Shown one piece after another: positions 16,297 through 24,077 of a DNA stretch of 64,000 nt. The translations under genes were made by a program, and so were the position numbers. The DNA comes from Lachnospiraceae bacterium. Lineage in GTDB: Bacteria > Bacillota > Clostridia > Lachnospirales > Lachnospiraceae. Where the stretch lies: the NCBI GenBank assembly GCA_910575775.1, contig CAJTEY010000020.1, positions 1-64,000 of the forward strand. The letters are read 5' to 3'. The number at the start of each line of letters is the position of its first letter. The stretch's first letter is position 1. The notes under the pieces were generated by a model, which saw only the letters and a list, made by a program, of their open reading frames with translations, was not told the DNA's origin and did not search any database.

Positions 16297-17490
16297 TTAC
16301 GCCCTCACGCATCTGATCTGCCAGGCCCTGGCATACTGCATGGCATAAGAACCGCTATTGCAGCGGATTGTAAAGTTCTCATGCCGCTCATCGGGTTCCC
16401 CAAATGTCTTCAAAAAGCCTGTCCCTTTACCGCCTCCGATTTCTGTCACAGAATCTGGTATATAAATGCTTTCCAGACTTTTACAGCCGGCAAAAGCGCC
16501 CTCCTCAATGCTCGTCACCCCTTCCGGGAGATCCACACTCTGCAAGGCATCGCAGCCTTCAAAGGCCGATATCCTGACTGTATCAAGCTCCTGCGGGAAC
16601 ACGACCTCCCGCAGGCTTTTACACCAGCGGAATGTATTTTCCTTTATTTCCTTCAACTTACCCGGCAGCGCTGCCCGTCTGAGCTGCCCGCAGCCGGCAA
16701 AGCTGTTTTCTCCGATAAATTTCACGCTGTCCGGCACTCTGATCTCCTCCAGGCCACTGTACTCAAAAGCGCCCTCGTATTTGATCTCGCTCCCCAGGAT
16801 CTTGGGACATCCTGTGGCGTCCGTGCTGCCAATGCACCTCAGGGATTCCGGCAGTACCGCCTCCTTTAAACCTCTGCAGTTTAGAAACACTCCGTTTCCC
16901 AGCATTTCAATGCCATCGGAAATGACAATCCTCTCAATGCCGACGCACCCCTTAAAGGCATAATTGCCGACTGCGATCACCTTTTTTCCCTCGATCATAT
17001 TGGGAATCACCACAACAGGCTCATCGAAATCCATGTATTTCAGAATCCGCAGTCCCCTTGACGTCTCCTCGTACTCATACAGACTGTCACTCTCACAGGG
17101 AACCCACTCTTTTTTCGTTGACAGACCGAAATCCCCTCCGCCTCCCAAAGGCGTCTCTTCTTCTCTTTGCCCGGCCCCGCCATCCAGCAGCAGCCCCAGT
17201 GCCTTCGCCCATGACATAACGGCCGTTTCGGCGCTTTTCGTCCTGACGTCATATCCAAGCTCAATGGATCTGACAAAACGGTGCAGGGTCATTTTATCGA
17301 TCTGTTCAAGACCCTTCATCTCACCGACAATACCGTCATCATATACAAGCATCAGCAGGTTTCGCTTCCGCCTGTCCTGCGGAAACAAATCCAGGAGAAG
17401 AGCCTGCAGTCTCTTTCTGTCAGTAAGCGCATCGGGATAATTCTGTAACAGACCCGCCAAAACTTTATCGTCTTCCATACCCGCTATCAT
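16297..17490 (-). CDS. Cytosolic BspA-like leucine-rich repeat protein in the kinase cassette
   Basis: A 397-residue protein with two parts. The N-terminal about 105 residues form a helical unit (RLQALLLDLFPQDRRKRNLL, RFVRSIELGYD, AVMSWAKALGL) that I cannot name. From about 155 on there are BspA-type leucine-rich repeats, for example YAFKGCVGIERIVISDGI, FAGCGQLRRAALPGKLKEI and FAGCKSLESIYIPDSVTEI. BspA repeats are usually on surface proteins, yet there is no signal peptide or membrane helix here. The start overlaps the kinase stop (ATGA), so the two are translationally coupled. It may be a target-recognition or adaptor subunit of the kinase; that is inference. Confidence 0.85.
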   Translation of the reverse strand: MIAGMEDDKVLAGLLQNYPDALTDRKRLQALLLDLFPQDRRKRNLLMLVYDDGIVGEMKGLEQIDKMTLHRFVRSIELGYDVRTKSAETAVMSWAKALGLLLDGGAGQREEETPLGGGGDFGLSTKKEWVPCESDSLYEYEETSRGLRILKYMDFDEPVVVIPNMIEGKKVIAVGNYAFKGCVGIERIVISDGIEMLGNGVFLNCRGLKEAVLPESLRCIGSTDATGCPKILGSEIKYEGAFEYSGLEEIRVPDSVKFIGENSFAGCGQLRRAALPGKLKEIKENTFRWCKSLREVVFPQELDTVRISAFEGCDALQSVDLPEGVTSIEEGAFAGCKSLESIYIPDSVTEIGGGKGTGFLKTFGEPDERHENFTIRCNSGSYAMQYARAWQIRCVRA

Positions 17491-18794
17491 GCTCCTCCAT
17501 GAAATTCTCCCGTAAGCTGCCCAAAATCAATCTTTGTACCCCTTGCAATCGCTGCGGAACGGCCCTGCGGCACGGAAACCTGCGTTCCGTCCGCCTTGAT
17601 GTACGTCCAGTTATCCCCGGACAGATTTCTGATCCCCCACAGTTTCGGGTTTGCCGGATTCTGCACCACCTCACCGACAACAGTCTCCATATCATAATTC
17701 CCTGCAATGTGATGCTGATACAATTTCGTGTTGGACATCAGCAGAACCGTATTTTTACCAATCACAATGCGGGGCGGAACGGTTACTGCTTTCTGGCATC
17801 CCCAGCAAGTGTGCGCGACACCGTTTTCTTCCTTCTGCACATCGTAAAATACCTCGCTGCCGCAATTCTGACAGCGCATCATGCCGGACATGAGATTCGC
17901 GAAAGTCTCCATCCACCTGCCCTCCGTGATCCGGCGGTTAGGCTGCCTGAGCCCTACGGTAAAAGATGTGATAAACAGATCCCTGACCTGCTGTGGATAC
18001 AGATCCCAGAAAATAAGGGCATTGTCCTGATATCCCGCAAGAGGCCGGTTGTCCTTGTTGTCCGGGTCAAAGATAAACAGCGGATCCGTCCCATACAGCA
18101 TGTTCATGGCAGGGATATCCATGCACTTGATCCGCGCCTCTCTCTTTCCCTCCAAAGGGTGATTTAACATAAACATGTAAAATAACAGCACCGCCAGCGA
18201 AAAGAGATCCGTGTTCCGGGACGGTTTTGCCTTCCCTGTCACAATTTCAGGCGCCATAAAGCGGGGAGTACCGTACACGCCGGTTTTCGCCCCGTTGTAA
18301 GAAACGTTGTCGTTATCGCAGATCAGCACATCGCCCGTATCCGGATCGAAAAAGACATTGCCAAAAGAAATATCGCGATAGCTGTAACCCTTTCCATGCA
18401 ACGCATGATACCCTCTGGTCAGATGATACGCCGCCCTGCAAAGGCAGTAAAAGGAAGGCTCCGCCTTTCTCTTCATCATATCAACAATGCTTCTGTAATT
18501 TTTCGGGCGAAGCGGCATAATATAGCCAAAGGATTCCCCATATGCCCGAAAAATCATATCCTGCGGCCATAGGAAAGACGCATCCGGCGGGCCACTCTGA
18601 ATCAGATTATCCAGAATTTCTTTCTGGTTTTTGGTGGCGGTATTTTTGTAATACCACTTGAGGGCATACAGCTTATTCCCGGCCTCCACAGAATATACTT
18701 CCCCCTGTCCGCCGGCGCCAAGCAGTTGTTTTACCGTATATCGGCTTCCGCTCTCGGAAGTGAGAACCGTTCCGCTCTTCAACTGTCCTTCCAT
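17487..18794 (-). CDS. Protein kinase with zinc ribbon and FHA-like C-terminus
   Basis: A 435-residue soluble kinase. Kinase domain: Gly loop LGAGGQGEVYSV, Lys in LYALKWYY, catalytic loop YSYRDISFGNVFF (Tyr replaces the usual His of HRD), metal site CDNDN in place of DFG, and FMAPEI. A CxxC...CxxC zinc ribbon follows (CQNCG...CWGCQ, about 313-335), then an FHA-like beta domain (about 345-430, RIVIG to FGQL). The upstream ATG at 18824 lies inside a hairpin with no ribosome site; ATG 18794 has AGGGAG and is chosen. First gene of the five-gene cassette. Confidence 0.88.
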   Translation of the reverse strand: MEGQLKSGTVLTSESGSRYTVKQLLGAGGQGEVYSVEAGNKLYALKWYYKNTATKNQKEILDNLIQSGPPDASFLWPQDMIFRAYGESFGYIMPLRPKNYRSIVDMMKRKAEPSFYCLCRAAYHLTRGYHALHGKGYSYRDISFGNVFFDPDTGDVLICDNDNVSYNGAKTGVYGTPRFMAPEIVTGKAKPSRNTDLFSLAVLLFYMFMLNHPLEGKREARIKCMDIPAMNMLYGTDPLFIFDPDNKDNRPLAGYQDNALIFWDLYPQQVRDLFITSFTVGLRQPNRRITEGRWMETFANLMSGMMRCQNCGSEVFYDVQKEENGVAHTCWGCQKAVTVPPRIVIGKNTVLLMSNTKLYQHHIAGNYDMETVVGEVVQNPANPKLWGIRNLSGDNWTYIKADGTQVSVPQGRSAAIARGTKIDFGQLTGEFHGGA

Positions 18795-18826
18795 GTTACC
18801 GTTCTCCCTGTTTTTTAATTCCATGC

Positions 18827-18921
18827 GGAGAATGCCCGTACTCGGGGCATTCTCCTACGCGAAACTTAGTACTTCTTGGCGAAGCAGCCTTTGCTGCTGA
18901 GCTTTAGAAGTACTTTTCGCG
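18827..18921 (-). repeat. Structured intergenic element, copy 1
   Basis: Two adjacent hairpins fill the spacer after rnfB. One is GGAGAATGCCC/GGGCATTCTCC (18827-18855). The other is a long one (18858-18921) with arms CGCGAA/TTCGCG, GTACTTCT/AGAAGTAC and apical GCAGC-CTTT-GCTGC. A second copy with the same plan lies at 25264-25354. The element begins three bases after the rnfB stop on the minus strand. It may end or protect the rnf transcript; no T tract follows. Confidence 0.7.
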
Positions 18922-18924
18922 ATT

Positions 18925-19716
18925 TTATACAATTACTTTCTTCGGACACTTTTCCTTACATGTCCCGCACCCGGTACATTTCTCCTGATCAATAATTGCA
19001 TGGAAATCCTCAATCACAATCGCGTCCGCCGGACAGTTCCTCTTACAGAGCTGGCAGGCGATACAGCCCACATCGCAGGCTTTCATGGTCACAGGCCCCT
19101 TTTCCTTTGAGCTGCAGGCCACCACATGTTTGGCATCATAAGGAATCAGCTCGATCAGATGCTTCGGGCAGGCAGCCACACACTTGCCGCATGCCTTACA
19201 TGCCTCCTTATCCACCACCGCTACGCCGTTTACCACATGAATGGCGTCAAACGGACATGCTTTCACACAGCTGCCGAAACCAAGACAACCGTCATTACAG
19301 GATTTCGGTCCGCCGTTGGGCACAAACGCCACCATAGCACAATCCTCGATACCTGTGTAATCATAGTCCACGCGTGTGCGCTCCTTGTCACCGCGGCACT
19401 TCACAAATGCCGTCATGCGCACGCTCTCACCGGCCTCCACGCCCATGATCTGCGCCACCTGCGCTCCTACTTTTTCACCGCCCACAGGGCAGGCATTTGC
19501 AGGCGCCTCCCCCTTTACAATCGCAGCCGCCAGGCCGGAGCATCCCGCATAGCCGCAGCCGCCGCAGTTATTTCCCGGCAGAACACCTAAAATGGCCTCC
19601 TCCCGCTCATCCACATCTACCTTAAACTTAATACCTGCCACGCCGAGGAACAGACCCACGAACAGGCCTACCGCTCCCACAATTCCCGTAGCCATCAAAA
19701 TTCCCGCTATGTCCAT
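18925..19716 (-). CDS. rnfB: Rnf complex iron-sulfur subunit RnfB
   Basis: A 263-residue subunit with one N-terminal membrane helix (about 4-26). Next is the Fe-S cluster motif NCGGCGYAGCSG...CP (about 50-77) and then four CxxCxxCxxxCP-type ferredoxin motifs (CNDGCLGFGSCVKACP, CKACGKCVAACP, CIACQLCKRNCP, CTGCGTCKEKCP). It is the entry point for electrons from reduced ferredoxin into the ion-pumping Rnf complex. ATG 19716 has AAGGGGG eight bases upstream; the frame extends upstream but only into rnfA. Last gene of rnfCDGEAB. Confidence 0.96.
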   Translation of the reverse strand: MDIAGILMATGIVGAVGLFVGLFLGVAGIKFKVDVDEREEAILGVLPGNNCGGCGYAGCSGLAAAIVKGEAPANACPVGGEKVGAQVAQIMGVEAGESVRMTAFVKCRGDKERTRVDYDYTGIEDCAMVAFVPNGGPKSCNDGCLGFGSCVKACPFDAIHVVNGVAVVDKEACKACGKCVAACPKHLIELIPYDAKHVVACSSKEKGPVTMKACDVGCIACQLCKRNCPADAIVIEDFHAIIDQEKCTGCGTCKEKCPKKVIV

Positions 19717-19729
19717 ACCTTCGTCCCCC

Positions 19730-20308
19730 TTAGAGTAATCCGGAAAATCCGCAGAACGCAATCGCCATCAGTCCCGCCGTCACCAGCACAATCGGCATTC
19801 CCTGAAAAGATTCCGGTATATCATTGTATGTCATCTTCTCCCGGATTCCCGCAAGAATAATAATGGAAATGGTAAAGCCCGCCGCTGTGGCGAAGCCATT
19901 GACTACTCCAGTTAGTATCCCGTAATTCTTCTGCACGTTGGTAAGCGCCACACCGAGCACCGCGCAGTTGGTCGTAATCAAGGGCAGATACACGCCAAGC
20001 GATTGATACAGCCCAGGAATAAATTTCTTCAAAAACATCTCAACAAACTGCACCAGCGCCGCAATGACCAGAATAAACACAATGGTCTGCAGATAGGCGA
20101 TGTCAAAGGGAAGCAGGATAAACTGGTAAATCGCTCCCGCCACCGCTGAAGCCAGTGTAATGACAAAAATAACCGCCACACCCATGCCCGTTGCAGTCTC
20201 CGTCTTCTTGGACACGCCAAGGAAGGGACACAGTCCCAGAAACTGACTTAAAACCACATTATTTACCAGGGAGGACGCAATCAGGATCATCAATAATTCT
20301 TTAATCAT
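19730..20308 (-). CDS. rnfA: Rnf complex membrane subunit RnfA
   Basis: A 192-residue, six-helix membrane subunit of the Rnf ferredoxin:NAD+ oxidoreductase, paralogous to RnfE. The conserved half-helix motif NNVVLSQFLGLCPFLGVS near the N-terminus, and the Cys in ITTNCAVLG, match the residues that hold an intramembrane iron-sulfur centre between RnfA and RnfE in related complexes. ATG 20308 has GGGGGAG seven bases before it and overlaps the rnfE end by eight bases. Six-gene operon. Confidence 0.96.
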   Translation of the reverse strand: MIKELLMILIASSLVNNVVLSQFLGLCPFLGVSKKTETATGMGVAVIFVITLASAVAGAIYQFILLPFDIAYLQTIVFILVIAALVQFVEMFLKKFIPGLYQSLGVYLPLITTNCAVLGVALTNVQKNYGILTGVVNGFATAAGFTISIIILAGIREKMTYNDIPESFQGMPIVLVTAGLMAIAFCGFSGLL

Positions 20309-21032
20309 TCTTCTTCTCCCCCTCTCCCGCTTTCTCCTTACTTTCATCAATCAGACGCTTTGCACAGCCCGTATCCGAACAGTTCATGCAGTCGCTTCCA
20401 CAGCCGGACTGGATCTTTGACATATCTTTTCCTTTCCGCTCTCCGGCGATCTTCACCTTATTCTGAACCGCCGTCAAAAGCGCCAGCACGAAAAATGCAC
20501 CCGGCGCCATGATAAAGATGCTCACCGGCACAAAACTTTCCGGCATCACATGCATACCGAAGATCTCTCCTGCGCCCAGAAGTTCTCTCACCGCGCCGAT
20601 ACAGGTCAGCGCCACGGAGAATCCGAGTCCCATGCCGATGCCGTCAAACAGCGACGGAATCACAGGATTTTTGTAAGCATACGCTTCCGCACGACCGAGG
20701 ATAATACAGTTTACCACAATCAGCGGAATGTAAATACCGAGCGCATCATAGAGGAAGGGAATAAAGCCCTGCAAAAGCAGTTCCACCATCGTCACAAAAG
20801 AGGCAATAATAACGATAAACGCCGGAATCCTCACCTTATCAGGTATGATATTCCGAAGCAGGGAAATGAAGACGTTACTAAGCGCAAGCACCACCATCGT
20901 CGTAAGGCCCATACCCAGGCCGTTGACCGCCGAAGTTGTCACTGCAAGCGTGGGACACATACCCAGCATCAGGACAAAGGTCGGATTCTCCTTTACAATA
21001 CCGTTTACAAGACGTTCCTTTGCACTATTCAT
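20301..21032 (-). CDS. rnfE: Rnf complex membrane subunit RnfE with Cys-rich tail
   Basis: A 243-residue membrane subunit. The first about 200 residues carry the RnfE/NqrD pattern (NPTFVLMLGMCPTLAVTTSA, PLIVVNCIILGRAEAYA). After the last helix there is an additional soluble tail of about 40 residues with a compact cysteine set, SGCGSDCMNCSDTGCAKR. This tail is not part of the canonical RnfE core and could bind metal or a cluster. ATG 21032 has GGAGG eight bases upstream and overlaps rnfG by eight bases. Confidence 0.95.
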   Translation of the reverse strand: MNSAKERLVNGIVKENPTFVLMLGMCPTLAVTTSAVNGLGMGLTTMVVLALSNVFISLLRNIIPDKVRIPAFIVIIASFVTMVELLLQGFIPFLYDALGIYIPLIVVNCIILGRAEAYAYKNPVIPSLFDGIGMGLGFSVALTCIGAVRELLGAGEIFGMHVMPESFVPVSIFIMAPGAFFVLALLTAVQNKVKIAGERKGKDMSKIQSGCGSDCMNCSDTGCAKRLIDESKEKAGEGEKKND

Positions 21033-21633
21033 TTGCACTACCTCCTCCCAATACCGTCTGGAAATAGTATAATCCAGCGTTGACTCCATTGGTCACCGCA
21101 TTCGTTGTTATTGTCGCGCCGGAGATGGCGTCAATCTCATTGTCCGCTGCCGCGCCACTCTTGCTATAAGCAAATTTCTCCACATTTTTGCCGGCAAACT
21201 GCGGCTTCAAAACCTCCTCAGCCCGCATGCCGAGTCCGGCTGTCTCAGATATGGCAAGCAAGGAAATACCGTTCACGGTGCCGTCCGTTCGGACGCCCAT
21301 CGTAAACCGGATATCTCCGCCGTAACCTTCCTTCGTGGTCACCGTGATCACATAGCCAAGCGTACTTCCCGCACTGTCAAGGGCCGCCATCACTTCGTCC
21401 ACGCTCTCCTGTCTGTAGCCCTCACTGCTCCATGTGCCCTCGTCCACCGCTGTAACCTCTACCGCCTCAAAGGAAGCCGCGTCCGCAAACACTTCCTGAC
21501 ACGCCTCCTGCTTCGCTTTCGCTTCCTGCTCTGCAATAGGCTCTTTTGTGACCTGATAAACCAGTCCGAGAAGAAGACCTGCAATTAGCGTGATCGCCAG
21601 CAGAATCCCTGTATTTTTCATCATCTCTTTCAT
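21025..21633 (-). CDS. rnfG: Rnf complex FMN-binding subunit RnfG
   Basis: A 202-residue subunit with one N-terminal membrane helix (about 8-27) and an extracytoplasmic FMN-binding domain. The flavinylation motif SGATITTNAV (about 172-181) contains the Thr to which ApbE attaches FMN. GLGMRAEEV and GYGGDIRFTMGV are further FMN-domain landmarks. A GGAGG nine bases upstream supports ATG 21633. Overlaps rnfD and rnfE by a few bases, so translation is coupled. Confidence 0.96.
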   Translation of the reverse strand: MKEMMKNTGILLAITLIAGLLLGLVYQVTKEPIAEQEAKAKQEACQEVFADAASFEAVEVTAVDEGTWSSEGYRQESVDEVMAALDSAGSTLGYVITVTTKEGYGGDIRFTMGVRTDGTVNGISLLAISETAGLGMRAEEVLKPQFAGKNVEKFAYSKSGAAADNEIDAISGATITTNAVTNGVNAGLYYFQTVLGGGSANE

Positions 21634-22562
21634 GCCTTCTCTCCTCCTTTACCAAATGCTTTCGGAAGAGTGACCTTCTCAATCAGCGGCACCAAGAGAT
21701 TGCCGATAATGATCGCATAAGACACTCCCTCTGCGGAGGGGCCGAAAATACGGAAAATTCCTGTCAGAACGCCTAGCAAAAAACCGAACACATACTGTCC
21801 CCGTTTCGTGATCGGTCTGGTCACATAGTCCGTCGCCATAAAGAACGCACCAAGCATCAGACCGCCGCCGGAAAGATGGGCGGATATGTACGGCCAGTTA
21901 AAGCCCCGGCCTCCGAAAAGGCTCACAAAAACTGCAAGCGTCACAATGTAAGTGCCTGGAATCCTCAGATCGATAATTCCGAACAGAATCAGAATACACG
22001 CCCCGATCACAATGGCGATCATGGATGTCTCACCGATGGTACCCGCCGTACGGCCGATCACCATATCCAGGATATTAACGGATTCCCCGCTCTTCAATGC
22101 GGCGAGGGGCGTTGCCCCCGTGTACGCATCACAGTCAAAATTCGTCATTATGGACGTAAAGGAAATCAGCAGGAAACACCGCGCGCCGAGCGCCGGGTTC
22201 ATAAAGTTCTGCCCCAGACCGCCAAACAGCATTTTGACTACCAGTATGGCGAACACGCCGCCCACTACGCCGATCCACCACGGCGCAGACACCGGCAGGT
22301 TTAACGCCAGAAGCAGCCCTGTCACCACTGCGGAGTAATCTCCTATTGTCACCTTTTTCTTACAGATCTTCTCAAACAAAAATTCCGTCGCCACCGTGGA
22401 GGCCACTGTCACAAGAATCAGCAACAGTGCCTTAGGCCCGAAATTGTAAATGCCAAATCCAGCCGCCGGAAGAAGGGCGATCACCACAGTCAACATAATA
22501 CTGCTTGTGGTGGACTTCGATCTGACATGAGGGTTGGATGACACTTTCATTAATTCACTCAT
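21630..22562 (-). CDS. rnfD: Rnf complex membrane subunit RnfD
   Basis: A 310-residue polytopic subunit related to NqrB. Multiple helices surround the covalent FMN site: TGATPLAAL (about 146-154) matches the (S/T)GAT acceptor used by ApbE. GQNFMNPALGARCFLL is the conserved segment before it, and the C-terminal block has PSAEGVSYAIIIGNLLVPLIE. RnfD carries electrons toward the quinone-like flavins of the pump. Start ATG 22562 has a weak ribosome site; ATG 22550 is an alternative. Confidence 0.96.
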   Translation of the reverse strand: MSELMKVSSNPHVRSKSTTSSIMLTVVIALLPAAGFGIYNFGPKALLLILVTVASTVATEFLFEKICKKKVTIGDYSAVVTGLLLALNLPVSAPWWIGVVGGVFAILVVKMLFGGLGQNFMNPALGARCFLLISFTSIMTNFDCDAYTGATPLAALKSGESVNILDMVIGRTAGTIGETSMIAIVIGACILILFGIIDLRIPGTYIVTLAVFVSLFGGRGFNWPYISAHLSGGGLMLGAFFMATDYVTRPITKRGQYVFGFLLGVLTGIFRIFGPSAEGVSYAIIIGNLLVPLIEKVTLPKAFGKGGEKA

Positions 22563-22587
22563 CTCTTCAGTCTATGCTCCTTTCTCA

Positions 22588-23904
22588 CTATTTCTTCTTC
22601 TTTGCAAGCTGCATCTTGCGCATGGATTTGATGGTCTGCGTCAGCGGCCTCTTTGCCGGACAAACAAAACTGCAGCAGCCGCACTCACAGCATTCCATGC
22701 CTTCGTGGGAAAGGAACGCTTCCTCATCATAGTGCTCCGCATAATCTGCCAAAAGCCTTGGAACCACGCGTCCAGGGCAGACCTCCACACAGCGGCCGCA
22801 GTTGATGCAGGCGGAAGGCTCCATGCGGGACACCTCATCCTCCGTGAGACAAAGAAGAGCAGAAGCCGTCTTGGTTGTCGGCACATCCAGCCCGAAGAGA
22901 GCAAATCCCATCATCGGCCCGCCGGAGACGATCTTCACAGGCTCCTGCTTAAATCCGCCCGCTTCCTCCACCAGTTCATGGTAATTTGTGCCGATCCGCA
23001 CAATAAAGTTGCGCGGGTCTGCGATGGCATCCCCGGTCACTGTGACAATACGGTTCATCAGAGGCTTTCCCTCGATCACCGCATGATAAATTGCAACCAC
23101 CGTATCCACATTGTTCACCACACAGCCTGCATCTGCAGGAAGCATGGAAGAATTGATGGCTCTTCCTGTGGCCGCATAGATAATCTGCCGCTCCGCGCCC
23201 TGCGGATATTTGGTCTTAAGCGCCTTCACACTGATACGTGGCTCGTCCTTTGTGAGATTTTTCAAAAGTTCTATACAGTCCGGCTTGTTGTCCTCCACCG
23301 CCAGAATACCCCTGGCATTCTCAAACAGCTTCAGAGAAACTTTTAACCCTCCCACCAGCTTCTCCGGCTCCTCTAACATCCTGCGGTAATCGGATGTCAG
23401 ATAAGGCTCACACTCCGCACAGTTTGCAATCACTATGTCAATCTTCTCCGGCTCCTTGGGAGAAAGCTTGATAAAAGTAGGAAAGCCTGCACCGCCCATG
23501 CCGACGATACCCGCCTCCTTCACACACTCGATAATCTCCTCTCTCGTCATCTCCTCGAGAGGTTTCCGTTTCGGATACTCCACTTCCTCATAAAGTCCGT
23601 CATTTTCGATGATGATGCTCATCACGCTGTCACCCGTGACCACACGTCTCGGCTCAATCGCTTTCACCGTACCCGATACCGTGGCATAAATAGGCGCAGA
23701 AACAAAGCCGCCCGCCTCCGCAATCTTCTGCCCCGTCAAAACCCTGTCGCCCTTCTCCACAATAGGTTTTGCAGGCGCGCCGATATGCTGGGACAACGGG
23801 TAAACCAGATCTCCCTTTGGCAGCACCGCCTTGATGGGCTTATCCTTTGACAGATCCTTTCCGTCGTAGGGATGTATGCCGCCGTTAAATGTTAATTTAG
23901 CCAT
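22588..23904 (-). CDS. rnfC: Rnf complex NADH-binding subunit RnfC
   Basis: A 438-residue peripheral subunit that exchanges electrons with NAD(H). It has an N-terminal barrel-sandwich part (FNGGIHPYDGKDLSKD), the FMN/NADH Rossmann segment VGMGGAGFPTFIKL, and two C-terminal [4Fe-4S] motifs, CINCGRCVEVCP and CCECGCCSFVCP. First gene of the operon. ATG 23904 is taken because homology begins there (MAKLTF); the frame runs further upstream without family features. The promoter region carries a TATAAT and a palindrome. Confidence 0.96.
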   Translation of the reverse strand: MAKLTFNGGIHPYDGKDLSKDKPIKAVLPKGDLVYPLSQHIGAPAKPIVEKGDRVLTGQKIAEAGGFVSAPIYATVSGTVKAIEPRRVVTGDSVMSIIIENDGLYEEVEYPKRKPLEEMTREEIIECVKEAGIVGMGGAGFPTFIKLSPKEPEKIDIVIANCAECEPYLTSDYRRMLEEPEKLVGGLKVSLKLFENARGILAVEDNKPDCIELLKNLTKDEPRISVKALKTKYPQGAERQIIYAATGRAINSSMLPADAGCVVNNVDTVVAIYHAVIEGKPLMNRIVTVTGDAIADPRNFIVRIGTNYHELVEEAGGFKQEPVKIVSGGPMMGFALFGLDVPTTKTASALLCLTEDEVSRMEPSACINCGRCVEVCPGRVVPRLLADYAEHYDEEAFLSHEGMECCECGCCSFVCPAKRPLTQTIKSMRKMQLAKKKK

Positions 23905-23961
23905 ACCTGTAACCCTGCTCCTTTCACATTCAGTCCACACCTTAGATCCGATGGAACCGCT

Positions 23962-23991
23962 ATTATAAATATACTATTTTTCGACGAAAAA
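23962..23991 (-). promoter_or_regulatory. Probable rnf promoter with overlapping palindrome
   Basis: Reading the minus strand, TATAAT lies at 23967-23962. A perfect dyad TTTTTCG-A-CGAAAAA lies at 23977-23991, where the -35 box would be expected. The -35 itself is poor, which fits a regulated promoter. The rest of the 23905-24077 divergent spacer holds only the GGAGG of the plus-strand gene. Confidence 0.4.
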
Positions 23992-24077
23992 AACTACTGC
24001 TAATTCAAAAAATGTGTTAAGATATACGCGAAAGCAATGAACCGCGCGCACTGCGAATACCTACTTGGAGGAAATTT

